Assembly: GCA_963169455.1 (NCBI GenBank)
Contig: CAUJDW010000099.1
Span: forward strand, 1 to 64,000
Length of the DNA stretch: 64,000 nucleotides
From: Bacteroidota bacterium
GTDB lineage: Bacteria; Bacteroidota; Bacteroidia; Chitinophagales; Saprospiraceae
Reading direction: 5' to 3'
The position numbers and the translations under genes were made by a program. Below are positions 41,760 to 49,746 of this stretch, piece after piece (the first letter of the stretch is position 1; each line of letters begins with the position of its first letter). The notes beneath the pieces were generated by a model. It made no database searches. It saw nothing but the letters and a program-made list of their open reading frames with translations, and had not been told where the DNA came from.

Positions 41760-41825
41760 CTAAAAAATACCCAACTTGGCGATAGTGGCCTCGTCAAAAG
41801 GTTTTTCGTGCAGGTTTTTACTCAT
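41760..41825 (-). pseudogene. 21-codon remnant, resembling the start of a TcmP (three-Cys-motif partner) gene
   Basis: From ATG 41825 the frame reads MSKNLHEKPFDEATIAKLGIF and then stops (TAG at 41762-41760). KPFDE-x-T-x-x-KL-x-I/L-F is the N-terminal signature I associate with three-Cys-motif partner proteins, which are several hundred residues long. This looks like a decayed 5' fragment upstream of the GIY-YIG gene. It could also be a short leader peptide. Assignment rests on memory of the family start. Confidence 0.35.
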
Positions 41826-42036
41826 GGAGAGCGGAATTTACAGAAACAAATATAACAACTTTTGTTTTAATTCAAAATTTTTTGTTTCTGACTGGAACAA
41901 AAACACCCTGAGCCTTCGAAGCGGCTATCCCGCCCGCCCTACCAGCACCGGGCATCTGTCAAAACTATTTGCCCCAAATACCTGGGGACGGGGCCATCCA
42001 TCTGTTCATTGGCAGCCATCCGGCTTTACTTATGAG

Positions 42037-42165
42037 CTACGGGACGAAGGCGAGGCGGAAGCCTACGTTGGTGTTGCGGTTGTCGGGGTTGTTGCGGTTG
42101 CGGTATGCCGTCCGGCAGTACTGCGCTTCCTCGTACCAACTACCGCCGCGAATAACACGGCCAGG
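42037..42165 (-). pseudogene. Orphan C-terminal fragment of an FGE-sulfatase/C-type-lectin domain; DGR variable- or template-repeat-like
   Basis: The minus strand encodes PGRVIRGGSWYEEAQY, CRTAYRNRNNPDNRNTN and VGFRLAFVP followed by a stop, preceded directly by an in-frame TAA and with no start codon. RGGSW...CR-x-A-x-R-N...GFRLA is the C-terminal end of formylglycine-generating-enzyme-like domains, which is exactly the segment diversified in diversity-generating retroelement targets. The 129-bp length and the run of AAC codons fit a template or variable repeat. No reverse transcriptase or Avd gene is in the window. The rest of 41826-42036 shows nothing convincing. Confidence 0.6.
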
Positions 42166-42216
42166 TTACTTCTCGAAAAAGCAGGCCGTTACCCAGGGAA
42201 ATGATGATGATGACCC

Positions 42217-43329
42217 TCAACTCCTCTTCCGGTAATTCCACACCGCCAGCCCGTTCACTGCCAGGGCATACCCTCCCATCACCAGGATGTGCCGTTTGAT
42301 ATCCATCAGCCCGCTGCCTTTGAGCAGCACCATGCGCATCACCTCCACGAAGTAGGCCACGGGGTTGAACTTGGTGATCTGCTGCGCCCAGGGCGGCATG
42401 CTTTCGATGGGGGTGAACAGGCCGCTCATCAGGATGAAGATGATGAGGAAGAACCAGGCGATGAACATGGCCTGCTGCTGCGTCTCCGTCACCGTGGAGA
42501 TGAACAGCCCCATGCCCAGCACCACCAGCAGGTAGATGGCGGCAAAGCCGAAAACCAGCCACAGGCTGCCCACGAAGGGGATGTCGAAGATGAGCCAGCC
42601 CACCGTCAGCCCGATGGCCAGCTCTGCATTGGCGATGATCCAGAAGGGCAGCAGCTTGCCGATGATGAACTGATACTTCCGGATCGGCGTCACGTTGATC
42701 TGCTCGATGGTGCCGATCTCCTTCTCCTTCACGATGTTCATGCCCGACAGGAACATGCCCACCAGGGTGACCAGCAGGACGAGGATGCCGGGAACCATGA
42801 AGGTGAAGTAGTTGAGCTCGGGGTTGAACCAGTTGGATGAGGCGATCGCCAGGGATGGTTTCCCGGCGCCCGGCCCGGCCAGTTCGCTGCGCACCTCTTC
42901 GTTGAAATCCTGGATGATGGCCGTGGCGTAGGCGTTGGCCAGCCCGGCCTTGACGCCGTTGACGGCATCTACGGAAAGCTGCAGCCCGGCCCGGCTTTCG
43001 CGCAGCAGGCTGCGCTGGAAACCGGCGGGGATATCCAGGAACAGGTCGGCATCGCCCTTCTGTATCTCATCGAAGGCGGCCTGGCTGGAAAAGGAACTGC
43101 CGGTGAGGATGAAGTTGCCGGAAGCCTGGAATTTGCCGGCCAGCCGCCGGGAATACTGGCTCAGGTCGTGGTCGACAATGTGCAGGTTGATGTTCCGCAC
43201 TTCATAATCCGCCGCATGGGCCAGGATGACCAACTGAATGATCGGCATGAGAAAGATCAGCGGCAGCATCACCTTGTGGCGGAATATCTGCACGAACTCT
43301 TTGCGAACGATGAACAGGACGGTCCTCAT
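42217..43329 (-). CDS. ABC-2 type permease (YbhR/YbhS-like), second permease
   Basis: A 370-residue permease of the export-type ABC-2 family. It has one N-terminal transmembrane helix (KVMLPLIFLMPIIQLVILAHA), a large extracytoplasmic domain (~45-175), and five C-terminal helices (YFTFMVPGILVLLVTLVGMFLSG, ELAIGLTVGWLIFDIPF, VFGFAAIYLLVVLGMGLFI, AMFIAWFFLIIFILMSGLF and a last helix near MGGYALAVNGLAVW). EKEIGTIEQINVTPI is the typical cytosolic coupling motif. It pairs with the 368-residue permease 6 bp upstream. The predicted complex exports drugs or lipids together with HlyD and TolC proteins. Confidence 0.92.
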   Translation of the reverse strand: MRTVLFIVRKEFVQIFRHKVMLPLIFLMPIIQLVILAHAADYEVRNINLHIVDHDLSQYSRRLAGKFQASGNFILTGSSFSSQAAFDEIQKGDADLFLDIPAGFQRSLLRESRAGLQLSVDAVNGVKAGLANAYATAIIQDFNEEVRSELAGPGAGKPSLAIASSNWFNPELNYFTFMVPGILVLLVTLVGMFLSGMNIVKEKEIGTIEQINVTPIRKYQFIIGKLLPFWIIANAELAIGLTVGWLIFDIPFVGSLWLVFGFAAIYLLVVLGMGLFISTVTETQQQAMFIAWFFLIIFILMSGLFTPIESMPPWAQQITKFNPVAYFVEVMRMVLLKGSGLMDIKRHILVMGGYALAVNGLAVWNYRKRS

Positions 43330-43335
43330 GGCGGC

Positions 43336-44442
43336 TTAGGCTAAACGGATTTTGAAATTGCGGATGCTGGCGGCGATGAAAAACAGGGCCATTCCAAGGA
43401 GGATAAGCGTCTCCTTCCAGATGAAATCGAAGCCCGTGCCCCGCAGCATGACGTTTTTAATGATGATGATGAACCACTTGGCCGGGATGATGTTGCTGAG
43501 CAGCTGCAGCACTTTCGGCATCGACTCGATGGGGAAGATGAAACCCGACAGCAGGATGGTCGGCAGCATCAGGGCCATCAGCGAGATCAGCATGGCTACC
43601 TGCTGGGTCTCGGTGCGGGTGGATATGAGGATGCCCAGCGACAGGGAGGTGATCACGAACAACACGCATTCGGCGATGAGCAGCAGCAGGCTGCCCCGGA
43701 TGGGCATGCCGAAAACGAAGGCCCCCAGCATCAGCACGATGGCCGCCATGGTAAGCGCCAGCAGGATATAGGGGATCACCTTGCCGATGACGATGGTGGA
43801 GGGGCGCAGCGGAGACACCAGCAGCACCTCCATGGTGCCCAGCTCCTTCTCCCGGGTAATGGCGATGGAGGTCATCATGGCCGACATCAGCATCAGGATG
43901 ATGGTGATGACGCCGGGCACGAACATGTACACGCTTTTCAGGCGGGGGTTGTACAGCATCTTTACCTCGGTAGTGATGGCGAGGGGAAGGGCTTTGCCCT
44001 GGTTTTGCTCCTGCATGTACCGCCCGATGATGGCCGATGCGTAGTTGATGAGCGTCGTAGCGGTATTGGGGTCGGTGGCGTCGGCCACCAGTTGGATCTG
44101 CACTGGCGTATTGCGCAGCAGCTTCTCCTCCAGTTGGGGTGGAAAAACGGCCACCAGTTTGGTTTTGCCCTGCCGGAAGTGCCGTTCTATGTCGGACAGG
44201 CTGTGAAGGTTCTCGCCGATCTCGAAATAGCCCGAAGCGGCCATCCGCTGTATGATGTCCCGGCTCATTTCCCCCTTCGACAGGTCGAGGATGGCGATGC
44301 GGGCGTTGTTGATCTCGTTGGTGATGGCGAAGCCGAAGAGCAGCACCTGCACCATGGGCATGCCCAGCAGGATGAGCAGGGTGCGCTTGTCGCGGAATAT
44401 GTGGTAAGCTTCCTTGCGGATGAAAATCAGCAGTTGTTTCAT
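43336..44442 (-). CDS. ABC-2 type permease, first permease
   Basis: A 368-residue ABC-2 permease with the same topology as its neighbour: an N-terminal helix (RTLLILLGMPMVQVLLFGFAI), an extracytoplasmic domain, then five helices (VYMFVPGVITIILMLMSAMMTSI, IPYILLALTMAAIVLMLGAFVFG, LLLLIAECVLFVITSLSLGIL, LISLMALMLPTILLSGFIFPI, LILLGMALFFIAASI). TREKELGTMEVLLVSPLRP is the coupling region. Its start overlaps the upstream ATPase stop (ATGA, 4 bp), implying coupled translation and a heterodimeric permease with the 370-residue protein. Confidence 0.92.
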   Translation of the reverse strand: MKQLLIFIRKEAYHIFRDKRTLLILLGMPMVQVLLFGFAITNEINNARIAILDLSKGEMSRDIIQRMAASGYFEIGENLHSLSDIERHFRQGKTKLVAVFPPQLEEKLLRNTPVQIQLVADATDPNTATTLINYASAIIGRYMQEQNQGKALPLAITTEVKMLYNPRLKSVYMFVPGVITIILMLMSAMMTSIAITREKELGTMEVLLVSPLRPSTIVIGKVIPYILLALTMAAIVLMLGAFVFGMPIRGSLLLLIAECVLFVITSLSLGILISTRTETQQVAMLISLMALMLPTILLSGFIFPIESMPKVLQLLSNIIPAKWFIIIIKNVMLRGTGFDFIWKETLILLGMALFFIAASIRNFKIRLA

Positions 44443-45176
44443 GATTGGTGGCGCCCCGGGCGGGTTAGGTTCAGGAAAACTTCATTCATCGAAGCGGCGT
44501 GAAACTGCGCTTTCAGAGCGTGCGGGGTATCGAGGGCGGCGATGCGGCCGTCCACCATGATGGACACGCGGCCGCAGTACTCGGCTTCATCCATGTAGTG
44601 GGTGGTCACGAAAACGGTCATGCCTTCGTCGGCGGCCTTGTAGATCATTTCCCAGAACTGCCGCCGGGTGATGGGGTCCACCCCGCCGGTGGGCTCGTCC
44701 AGGAAGACGATCTCCGGGCGGTGCATGATGGCGATGGAAAAGGCCAGCTTCTGCCTCCAGCCCAGGGGCAGCGATTTTACCAGGCTCCGGGCGTAGGGCT
44801 CCATGCCCAGGCCCGCTACGAGCTGCTTCATCTGCCGGCGTATTTCATCCAGGGGCAGGCCGTAGATGCCGCCGTAAAACTGGATGTTCTCCCGCACCGT
44901 CAGGTCTTCGTAGAGGGAAAACTTCTGGCTCATATACCCGATGCGCCGCTTGATCTTTTCCGCATGCCGGTACACGTCGAAACCGGCTACGCTGGCCTGC
45001 CCGGCAGTTGGCCGGGAGAGCCCGTTCAGCATCCGGATGGCCGTGGTCTTTCCCGCGCCGTTGGCGCCCAGGAAGCCGAATATCTCCCCCTTCCGCACCT
45101 CAAAGGTGATCTGGTTGACGGCCGTGAAATCGCCAAAGCGCTTGGTCAGTTTGTCGGCGGTAATGGCTGGCAGCAT
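44439..45176 (-). CDS. ABC transporter ATPase (YbhF second-half-like)
   Basis: A 245-residue nucleotide-binding protein: Walker A GANGAGKTTAIRML, Q-loop in GYMSQKFSLYEDLTV, Walker B IVFLDEPTGGVDP and H-loop VTTHYMDEAEY. The signature motif is LPLGWRQKLAFS rather than LSGGQ, as in the C-terminal half of E. coli YbhF-type proteins. With the LSGG-containing ATPase upstream it likely forms an asymmetric ATPase pair. It powers the two permeases downstream. Confidence 0.93.
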   Translation of the reverse strand: MLPAITADKLTKRFGDFTAVNQITFEVRKGEIFGFLGANGAGKTTAIRMLNGLSRPTAGQASVAGFDVYRHAEKIKRRIGYMSQKFSLYEDLTVRENIQFYGGIYGLPLDEIRRQMKQLVAGLGMEPYARSLVKSLPLGWRQKLAFSIAIMHRPEIVFLDEPTGGVDPITRRQFWEMIYKAADEGMTVFVTTHYMDEAEYCGRVSIMVDGRIAALDTPHALKAQFHAASMNEVFLNLTRPGRHQS

Positions 45177-45273
45177 GGTGTTTTTGTTTGTTGATGCGAA
45201 TACTTGGCTAATTAAAATAGTTGAAAATCAAAACGTTGGAGGTTTTAAAAACCTTCAGCGTTTCAACCTCCTG

Positions 45274-46194
45274 TCAGCTTCTCGTCATCAGTTCCATAAA
45301 AGAATCTTCGATCGTCACTGTCGCCGCTTTGATCTCTATGCCGGTATGTTCCCTGGCCGCCAGGAAGGCGTGCACCGCCTCCGGCCAGATGGGCCTGTCG
45401 AGGGCCAGGTGGACGTAATCGCCGAAGGGGTAGGCGCTGTGCGTGGATTCGAATTGCCGCAGGTCGTTGATCAGGCGGTACATGTTGTCGGTGCGGATGG
45501 CCAGCAGGGGTTTGTCAAAGCTGCCGACGATATTGGCGGGCGTGTCGATGCTCAGTATCCGTCCTTTCTGTATCAGGGCGACCCTTTCGCAGAGCCCGGC
45601 CTCGTCCATATAAGGCGTGGACACCAGGATGGTGATGCCTTTTTGCCGGAGGCGTTGCAGCATTTCCCAGAACTCGTGGCGCGACACGGCGTCGACGCCG
45701 GTTGTCGGCTCGTCCAGGAACAACACGCTCGGTTTGTGGATGAGGGCGCAGCTCAGCGCCAGTTTTTGTTTCATGCCACCCGAGAGCTTGCCCGCCTTGC
45801 GGGTGCGGAAGGGCTCCAACTGGCTGTAAATGTCTCTGATCAGGCCGTAGTTCTCTTCGATGGCGGCGCCGAAGATGGTGGCGAAGAACTGCAGGTTCTC
45901 TTCCACCGACAGGTCCTGGTAGAGGGAGAAGCGGCCCGGCATATAGCCTACATTGCGGCGGATGAGTTTGTAGTCTTTCCGCACATCCCAGCCGTTGACC
46001 CGGGCCTGCCCTTCATCGGCGAGCAGCAGGGTCGTCAGGATGCGCATCAGGGCCGTCTTGCCGGCTCCGTCGGGGCCGATGAGCCCGAACAGTTCACCCG
46101 GCTGCACCTGAAAGCTTACGTCTTCCAGCGCCTGCACCTGCTTGCCGAAGCGCTTGCTGATGTTCTGAACGTCTATTGCGGGTTGGTTGGGCAT
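45274..46194 (-). CDS. ABC transporter ATPase (YbhF first-half-like)
   Basis: A 306-residue protein with Walker A GPDGAGKTALMRIL, a canonical signature KLSGGMKQKLALSCAL, Walker B VLFLDEPTTGVDA and switch region LVSTPYMDEAGLCERVAL, where Pro replaces the usual H-loop His context (STPYMDE). The C-terminal ~80 residues form an extra domain (IRTDNMYRLINDLRQFE, EIKAATVTIEDSFMELM). In E. coli YbhF the two ATPases are fused in one chain; here they are separate genes 97 bp apart. Confidence 0.92.
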   Translation of the reverse strand: MPNQPAIDVQNISKRFGKQVQALEDVSFQVQPGELFGLIGPDGAGKTALMRILTTLLLADEGQARVNGWDVRKDYKLIRRNVGYMPGRFSLYQDLSVEENLQFFATIFGAAIEENYGLIRDIYSQLEPFRTRKAGKLSGGMKQKLALSCALIHKPSVLFLDEPTTGVDAVSRHEFWEMLQRLRQKGITILVSTPYMDEAGLCERVALIQKGRILSIDTPANIVGSFDKPLLAIRTDNMYRLINDLRQFESTHSAYPFGDYVHLALDRPIWPEAVHAFLAAREHTGIEIKAATVTIEDSFMELMTRS

Positions 46195-46202
46195 TATTTT
46201 TT

Positions 46203-46266
46203 GGTCTGGAGGTCAGAAGGTTTTAAGGTCAAAAGGTCTGGAGGTCAAAAGGTTTTAAGGTCAAAA
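46203..46266. repeat. Two 32-bp tandem repeats (GGTCTGGAGGTCaaAAGG type)
   Basis: The unit GGTCTGGAGGTCAGAAGG plus TTTTAAGGTCAAAA occurs at 46203-46234 and 46235-46266 with one mismatch, followed by decayed purine-rich units to about 46290. It fills most of the 157-bp gap between the HlyD gene and the first ATPase gene. Confidence 0.85.
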
Positions 46267-46350
46267 GGTGGAAGGTTTAGAGGCAGAAGGCCGTTGCTAT
46301 CGTACACTCTAAGGCTTTCCCGTTGCTCGTACATCGTACCACCCCGTGGC

Positions 46351-47277
46351 TTATTCACCTGCGCCCTCCAAAGGCACTGGCGCCTGCAGCACGACCTCTC
46401 CGGGCATGCCGATTTTGAGGCTGCCGTCGTTTTTCACCCGCACCTTGAAGGCGTAGACCTGGTTGACGCGTTCCTCCTTCGTCTGTACGGTTTTGGGTGT
46501 GAATTCTGCTTTGCCGGAGATCCAGCTCACGATGCCGGGCAGGCTGCGGTTGGTTTCTTCGGTTTCGTCGATGAGCACGGAAACTTCCTGGCCGATCTTC
46601 AGGCCGGGCAGTTGGGCGCCGCTGATGTAGGCGCGCAGTTCCAGCACATCCAGGTTGGCGATGGTGTAGAGCGGTTTGCCGGCGGCCGCCATTTCGGAAG
46701 CCTCGGCCAGTTTCAGCAGTACGGTTCCCTTGATGGGGTTGTAGATGTAGCAGCGCTGGATCTGGTCGTCCACCTGTTCGATCTGGGCTTCCAGGGGGGC
46801 TATTTCCGCCAGGATGCCGCGGTTGAGGGTGTTGGTTTGCGAGCGGGTGGCGGCGATCTGTTTGTCCACCACGTCGATCTGCCCTTTGAGGTCGTCCAGT
46901 TGCTTGGGCGTGGCGGCCTTGTCGGCCACCAGGGCTTCCAGGCGTTTGGCTTCCCGTTGCAGGTTGCGCTTTTGTTCCAGCAGCACGTCGATCTGGGGCT
47001 GGGCTTCCTGGGTCTTGCCGGTGACGGCGCGGATGCCGGCCAGCAGTTGTTTTCTCCGAAGCAGGAGCGGCACGGTATCGACCAGCCCTACCAGTTGGCC
47101 GGGCTCCAGGTCCTGTCCTTCTTCGACATTGAAGTAGGCCAGCTTGCCATTGCTCTCGGAAGAAACGATCACTTCAGGCGCTTCGAAATTGCCGTAGGCG
47201 TCGGCCAGGTGGTTGTTGTTCTGGCAGGCTGCCAGCGCCAGTAGCGGCAAGAGCAGAAAAAGGGATGATGCTTTCAT
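46351..47277 (-). CDS. HlyD-family periplasmic adaptor, lipid-anchored (YbhG-like)
   Basis: A 308-residue membrane fusion protein. The N-terminus MKASSLFLLLPLLALAACQ carries a lipobox (LAAC), so it is probably a lipoprotein with Cys18 modified, instead of membrane-helix anchored. A biotinyl-lipoyl-like half (VIVSSESNGKLAYFNVEEGQDL) and a coiled-coil hairpin (~75-190) with LLEQKRNLQREAKRLEALV follow. The second lipoyl half and beta-barrel come next (GTVLLKLAEASEMAAAGKPLYTIA, ELRAYISGAQLPGLKIGQEV). It bridges the inner-membrane ABC permeases to TolC. Confidence 0.92.
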   Translation of the reverse strand: MKASSLFLLLPLLALAACQNNNHLADAYGNFEAPEVIVSSESNGKLAYFNVEEGQDLEPGQLVGLVDTVPLLLRRKQLLAGIRAVTGKTQEAQPQIDVLLEQKRNLQREAKRLEALVADKAATPKQLDDLKGQIDVVDKQIAATRSQTNTLNRGILAEIAPLEAQIEQVDDQIQRCYIYNPIKGTVLLKLAEASEMAAAGKPLYTIANLDVLELRAYISGAQLPGLKIGQEVSVLIDETEETNRSLPGIVSWISGKAEFTPKTVQTKEERVNQVYAFKVRVKNDGSLKIGMPGEVVLQAPVPLEGAGE

Positions 47278-47372
47278 GGTATTGATTGTATTGAAAATGG
47301 CCGATGAATTTGATTTCCAGTCACGGGGTGGCTCTCCGGGAAATAACCGGGATCAGCCACCCCGTGACATTT

Positions 47373-48650
47373 TCAAAGTGCTCCTTTCAGCGTCAGATAA
47401 TCGATTCGGGCGCGCAGGAGCTGCAGCTCGTGCAGTTGGCGGTTTAGCTGCGCCTGTTGCAGGGCATTCGACTGGGTGACGTAGTCGGTGGAAGTGGCCA
47501 CGCCCTGGTCGAGCTGGGCGGAAACCTGCCGAAGGATGCGCTCCTGCAGGCGGGCGATCTCCTCATCGCGGGCGATGAGGGTTTGCAGCGTGGCTACATC
47601 CTCGCGGTATTTTCCATCCATGCGGTTGATGCCGGCTTCGAAGGCGGCCCGCTGGTTGTCGATGAGCTGGCTGTTCAGGCTCAGCAACTGGCGGTCGCGG
47701 GCTGCCTGTTTCCAGTCGATGAAATTCCAGCTGAATTTCACGCCCCCCATGGCGAAAGGGCTGAGGCTTTCATCGAAAAAGTTGAGCGGGTTGGGCGCGC
47801 CCAGGCCGGCCTGGACAAAAGCGCCCACTTTTGGCCGCCAGGCGGCGGCGATCATATCTTCCCGGGCCAGGATGTGCTCTTTCTGGTAGGCAAAAAGCTG
47901 GAGTTCGGGCCTTTGGATGGGGCCCCCGGCAGCTGTTTCCATTTCTTCCGGCAGTTCGAACCCGATTTCTTCCGGCAGCGGCTCGCCGATGAGGCTGCCG
48001 AGGCTGGCCACCAGCCCGCGGATATCGCCCCGGGCCTGTTCCGTTTCCGACTGCAGCCGCAGCACTTCCACCCGCAGCTTGTCTGCATCCCCTTCCAGGG
48101 CTACGCCGTGGCGGACGGCCGCTTCCAGGGTTTTGATCTTATCCTCCAGCGTTTCCCGGGCATTTTCCTGGATGGCGGCCTTCTCCCGCAGCAGCAGGAT
48201 GCCGAAGATGTACTGATTGGCCTGAGCTTTGAGTTTGTCCAGTTCCACCACCACCTGCTGCTGGCCGGCTGCCAGGCTGGCCAGCTCCAGTTTGCTGCGG
48301 GCCTCCGTCATGCCGCCGTCGTAGATGGCGTACTGCAGGTCGGCCGTAGTCTGGAAGCGGTACAGGGGCAGGTCCAGGCCTGTGCCCGGGATGGGCAGGT
48401 CGAAGGGGAATTCCACGGTTTCCGTTTGCAGGCTGGCCTGGGCGTTCCAACTGATTTGTGGCAGGCGCTCGGCCCGTATCCTGTCCAGTTGCACCTGCGT
48501 GGCCTGGGCCAGCAGGGCGCTCTGTTTGTAGAGGGGGTAGTTCAGCCGGGCCTTCTCGTAGCACTCCTCCAGTTTCAGAGTTTTCACGGGCTGGGCAGGG
48601 GCCCAAAAGGGCCCTGTTATCAGCGCCAGCAGGATCAGTTTTTTCTTCAT
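47373..48650 (-). CDS. TolC-family outer membrane efflux protein
   Basis: A 425-residue protein with signal MKKKLILLALITGPFWAPAQ and the TolC pattern of two long alternating helical hairpins: KTLKLEECYEKARLNYPLYKQSALLAQATQ near the start, QTTADLQYAIYDGGMTEARSKLELASL in the first strand/helix region, and the repeat halves ending QLDQGVATSTDYVTQSNALQQAQLNRQLHELQLLRARIDYLTLKG. It forms a trimeric channel across the outer membrane. It lies between the TetR gene (48 bp) and hlyD (95 bp). A second TetR operator candidate sits just before its start. Confidence 0.92.
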   Translation of the reverse strand: MKKKLILLALITGPFWAPAQPVKTLKLEECYEKARLNYPLYKQSALLAQATQVQLDRIRAERLPQISWNAQASLQTETVEFPFDLPIPGTGLDLPLYRFQTTADLQYAIYDGGMTEARSKLELASLAAGQQQVVVELDKLKAQANQYIFGILLLREKAAIQENARETLEDKIKTLEAAVRHGVALEGDADKLRVEVLRLQSETEQARGDIRGLVASLGSLIGEPLPEEIGFELPEEMETAAGGPIQRPELQLFAYQKEHILAREDMIAAAWRPKVGAFVQAGLGAPNPLNFFDESLSPFAMGGVKFSWNFIDWKQAARDRQLLSLNSQLIDNQRAAFEAGINRMDGKYREDVATLQTLIARDEEIARLQERILRQVSAQLDQGVATSTDYVTQSNALQQAQLNRQLHELQLLRARIDYLTLKGAL

Positions 48651-48665
48651 TTTTACCGAATTGGT

Positions 48666-48681
48666 TTAACTAAAAAGGTAA
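48666..48681. promoter_or_regulatory. Candidate TetR operator before tolC
   Basis: TTAAC-taaaaa-GGTAA, one mismatch from the perfect palindrome TTACC-N6-GGTAA found before the tetR gene. It lies 16 bp upstream of the tolC ATG, between tetR and tolC. Confidence 0.5.
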
Positions 48682-48698
48682 AACCGGGATAAAAAAAA

Positions 48699-49316
48699 CT
48701 ATTGGTTCAACCTTATGGCGTTCAGGATGAAGGAGGTGACCTCCCGTTTGCGGTTCTCCATCAGTTTCAGGTAGGTGGCGTCATCCACCTGAACAATGCC
48801 CTGGAACATGGGCCGGGCGATGAATGGGAAGGCGCACATGGACAGCATATTCAGCACCAGGTGCAGCGGGTTGACGGGCCTGATGCGCCCGGCTTCCACT
48901 TCCATCTGTATTTGTCCGACCAGGGGCAGGGGGTTGGGTTTATTTTTCCGGCTCATGAGGCCTTTGACAAACTCCCCGCCTTTCTGGTTGAGTTCATTGA
49001 TCACAAAGCCCGGCAGGGCCGGGTTTTCCAGCAGTATGTCCATATACTCGTTGACAAAGGCCTCGATCTTGTCGAACAGCGGGATGTCGGCAGCGAATAC
49101 GCCGTTGAGCTGTAAAGCGAATTGTTCGAAGGCTTCGTCGAATACCGCCTTGAAGAGCTTGTTCTTGTTCCGGAAGTAATAGTGCAGCAGCCCCTTGTTG
49201 ATGCCGGCCACATCCGCAATCTCCTGCATGCGCGCCGCGGCAAACCCCTTTTGCATGAAAACCTGCCGGGCCGCTTCCAGTATCCTGCTCTCCGTGCTTT
49301 GTTCTTTTATTTCCAT
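48699..49316 (-). CDS. TetR/AcrR-family transcriptional repressor
   Basis: A 205-residue regulator. The N-terminal HTH (ILEAARQVFMQKGFAAARMQEIADVAGINKGLLHYYFRNKNKLFKAVF in blocks) is a classical TetR domain, residues ~10-57, followed by a helical ligand-binding domain. It is first in the operon tetR-tolC-hlyD-ATPase-ATPase-permease-permease, all on the minus strand, and probably represses the whole set until a toxic substrate binds. An inverted repeat TTACC-N6-GGTAA overlaps its start region. Confidence 0.93.
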   Translation of the reverse strand: MEIKEQSTESRILEAARQVFMQKGFAAARMQEIADVAGINKGLLHYYFRNKNKLFKAVFDEAFEQFALQLNGVFAADIPLFDKIEAFVNEYMDILLENPALPGFVINELNQKGGEFVKGLMSRKNKPNPLPLVGQIQMEVEAGRIRPVNPLHLVLNMLSMCAFPFIARPMFQGIVQVDDATYLKLMENRKREVTSFILNAIRLNQ

Positions 49317-49318
49317 TT

Positions 49319-49334
49319 TTACCCAAAAAGGTAA
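49319..49334. promoter_or_regulatory. Candidate TetR autoregulatory operator
   Basis: TTACC-caaaaa-GGTAA is a perfect inverted repeat 2 bp upstream of the tetR start codon. The same half-site and A-rich spacer recur before tolC (48666-48681), which supports a shared binding site. Confidence 0.55.
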
Positions 49335-49373
49335 TTTCGGGCAAAGGTAATGGGTTTTTTAATACGGCGCAAG

Positions 49374-49450
49374 GGGAAGTGGGAAGTCGGAAGTGGGAAG
49401 TCGGAAGTGGGAAGTCGGAAGTGGGAAGTGGGAAGTCGGAAGTCGGAAGT
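49374..49450. repeat. Heptanucleotide tandem repeat, 11 units (SGGAAGT)
   Basis: Units GGGAAGT and CGGAAGT follow one another without interruption for 77 bp, a polypurine tract. The rest of the 49317-49746 gap is GC-rich and has no gene that I can support. The period is not a multiple of three and the repeat is not in a credible reading frame. Confidence 0.9.
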
Positions 49451-49746
49451 GGCCTCTCCGGACACACCTTTCGGGATCGGCCGGGTAAAAAGCGGGAAGT
49501 TGAGCGAAGCGAAATCCCGCACCGACGGTAAGGAGGCCGGGATGGGAAGTTTTACCCGAATGCGGGCGGGCAACCCCAAGGGAGCCTGGGAGGCCCGACT
49601 ATGCGAGCCGGGCAAGTAGGGAAAGGGGCAGACGAGGTGAGCCCGTGGCTACCCCTGGCCGCCCTCGCTGCGCTCAGCCGGGCCTTCGCCCGCCATAGCA
49701 GCTACGTCCCGCGGAGGCGGGAAAAAATCTGTCCTTGCCCCCGTTT

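Noticed and set aside
44941-47244. 767-codon plus-strand frame across two ATPase genes and part of hlyD
   Set aside because: It spans three well-supported minus-strand genes and their repeat-filled gap; the translation is His/Val/Asp-rich noise.
49374-49450. CRISPR array
   Set aside because: The short repeats are contiguous heptamers without spacers, and no cas gene is present in the window.
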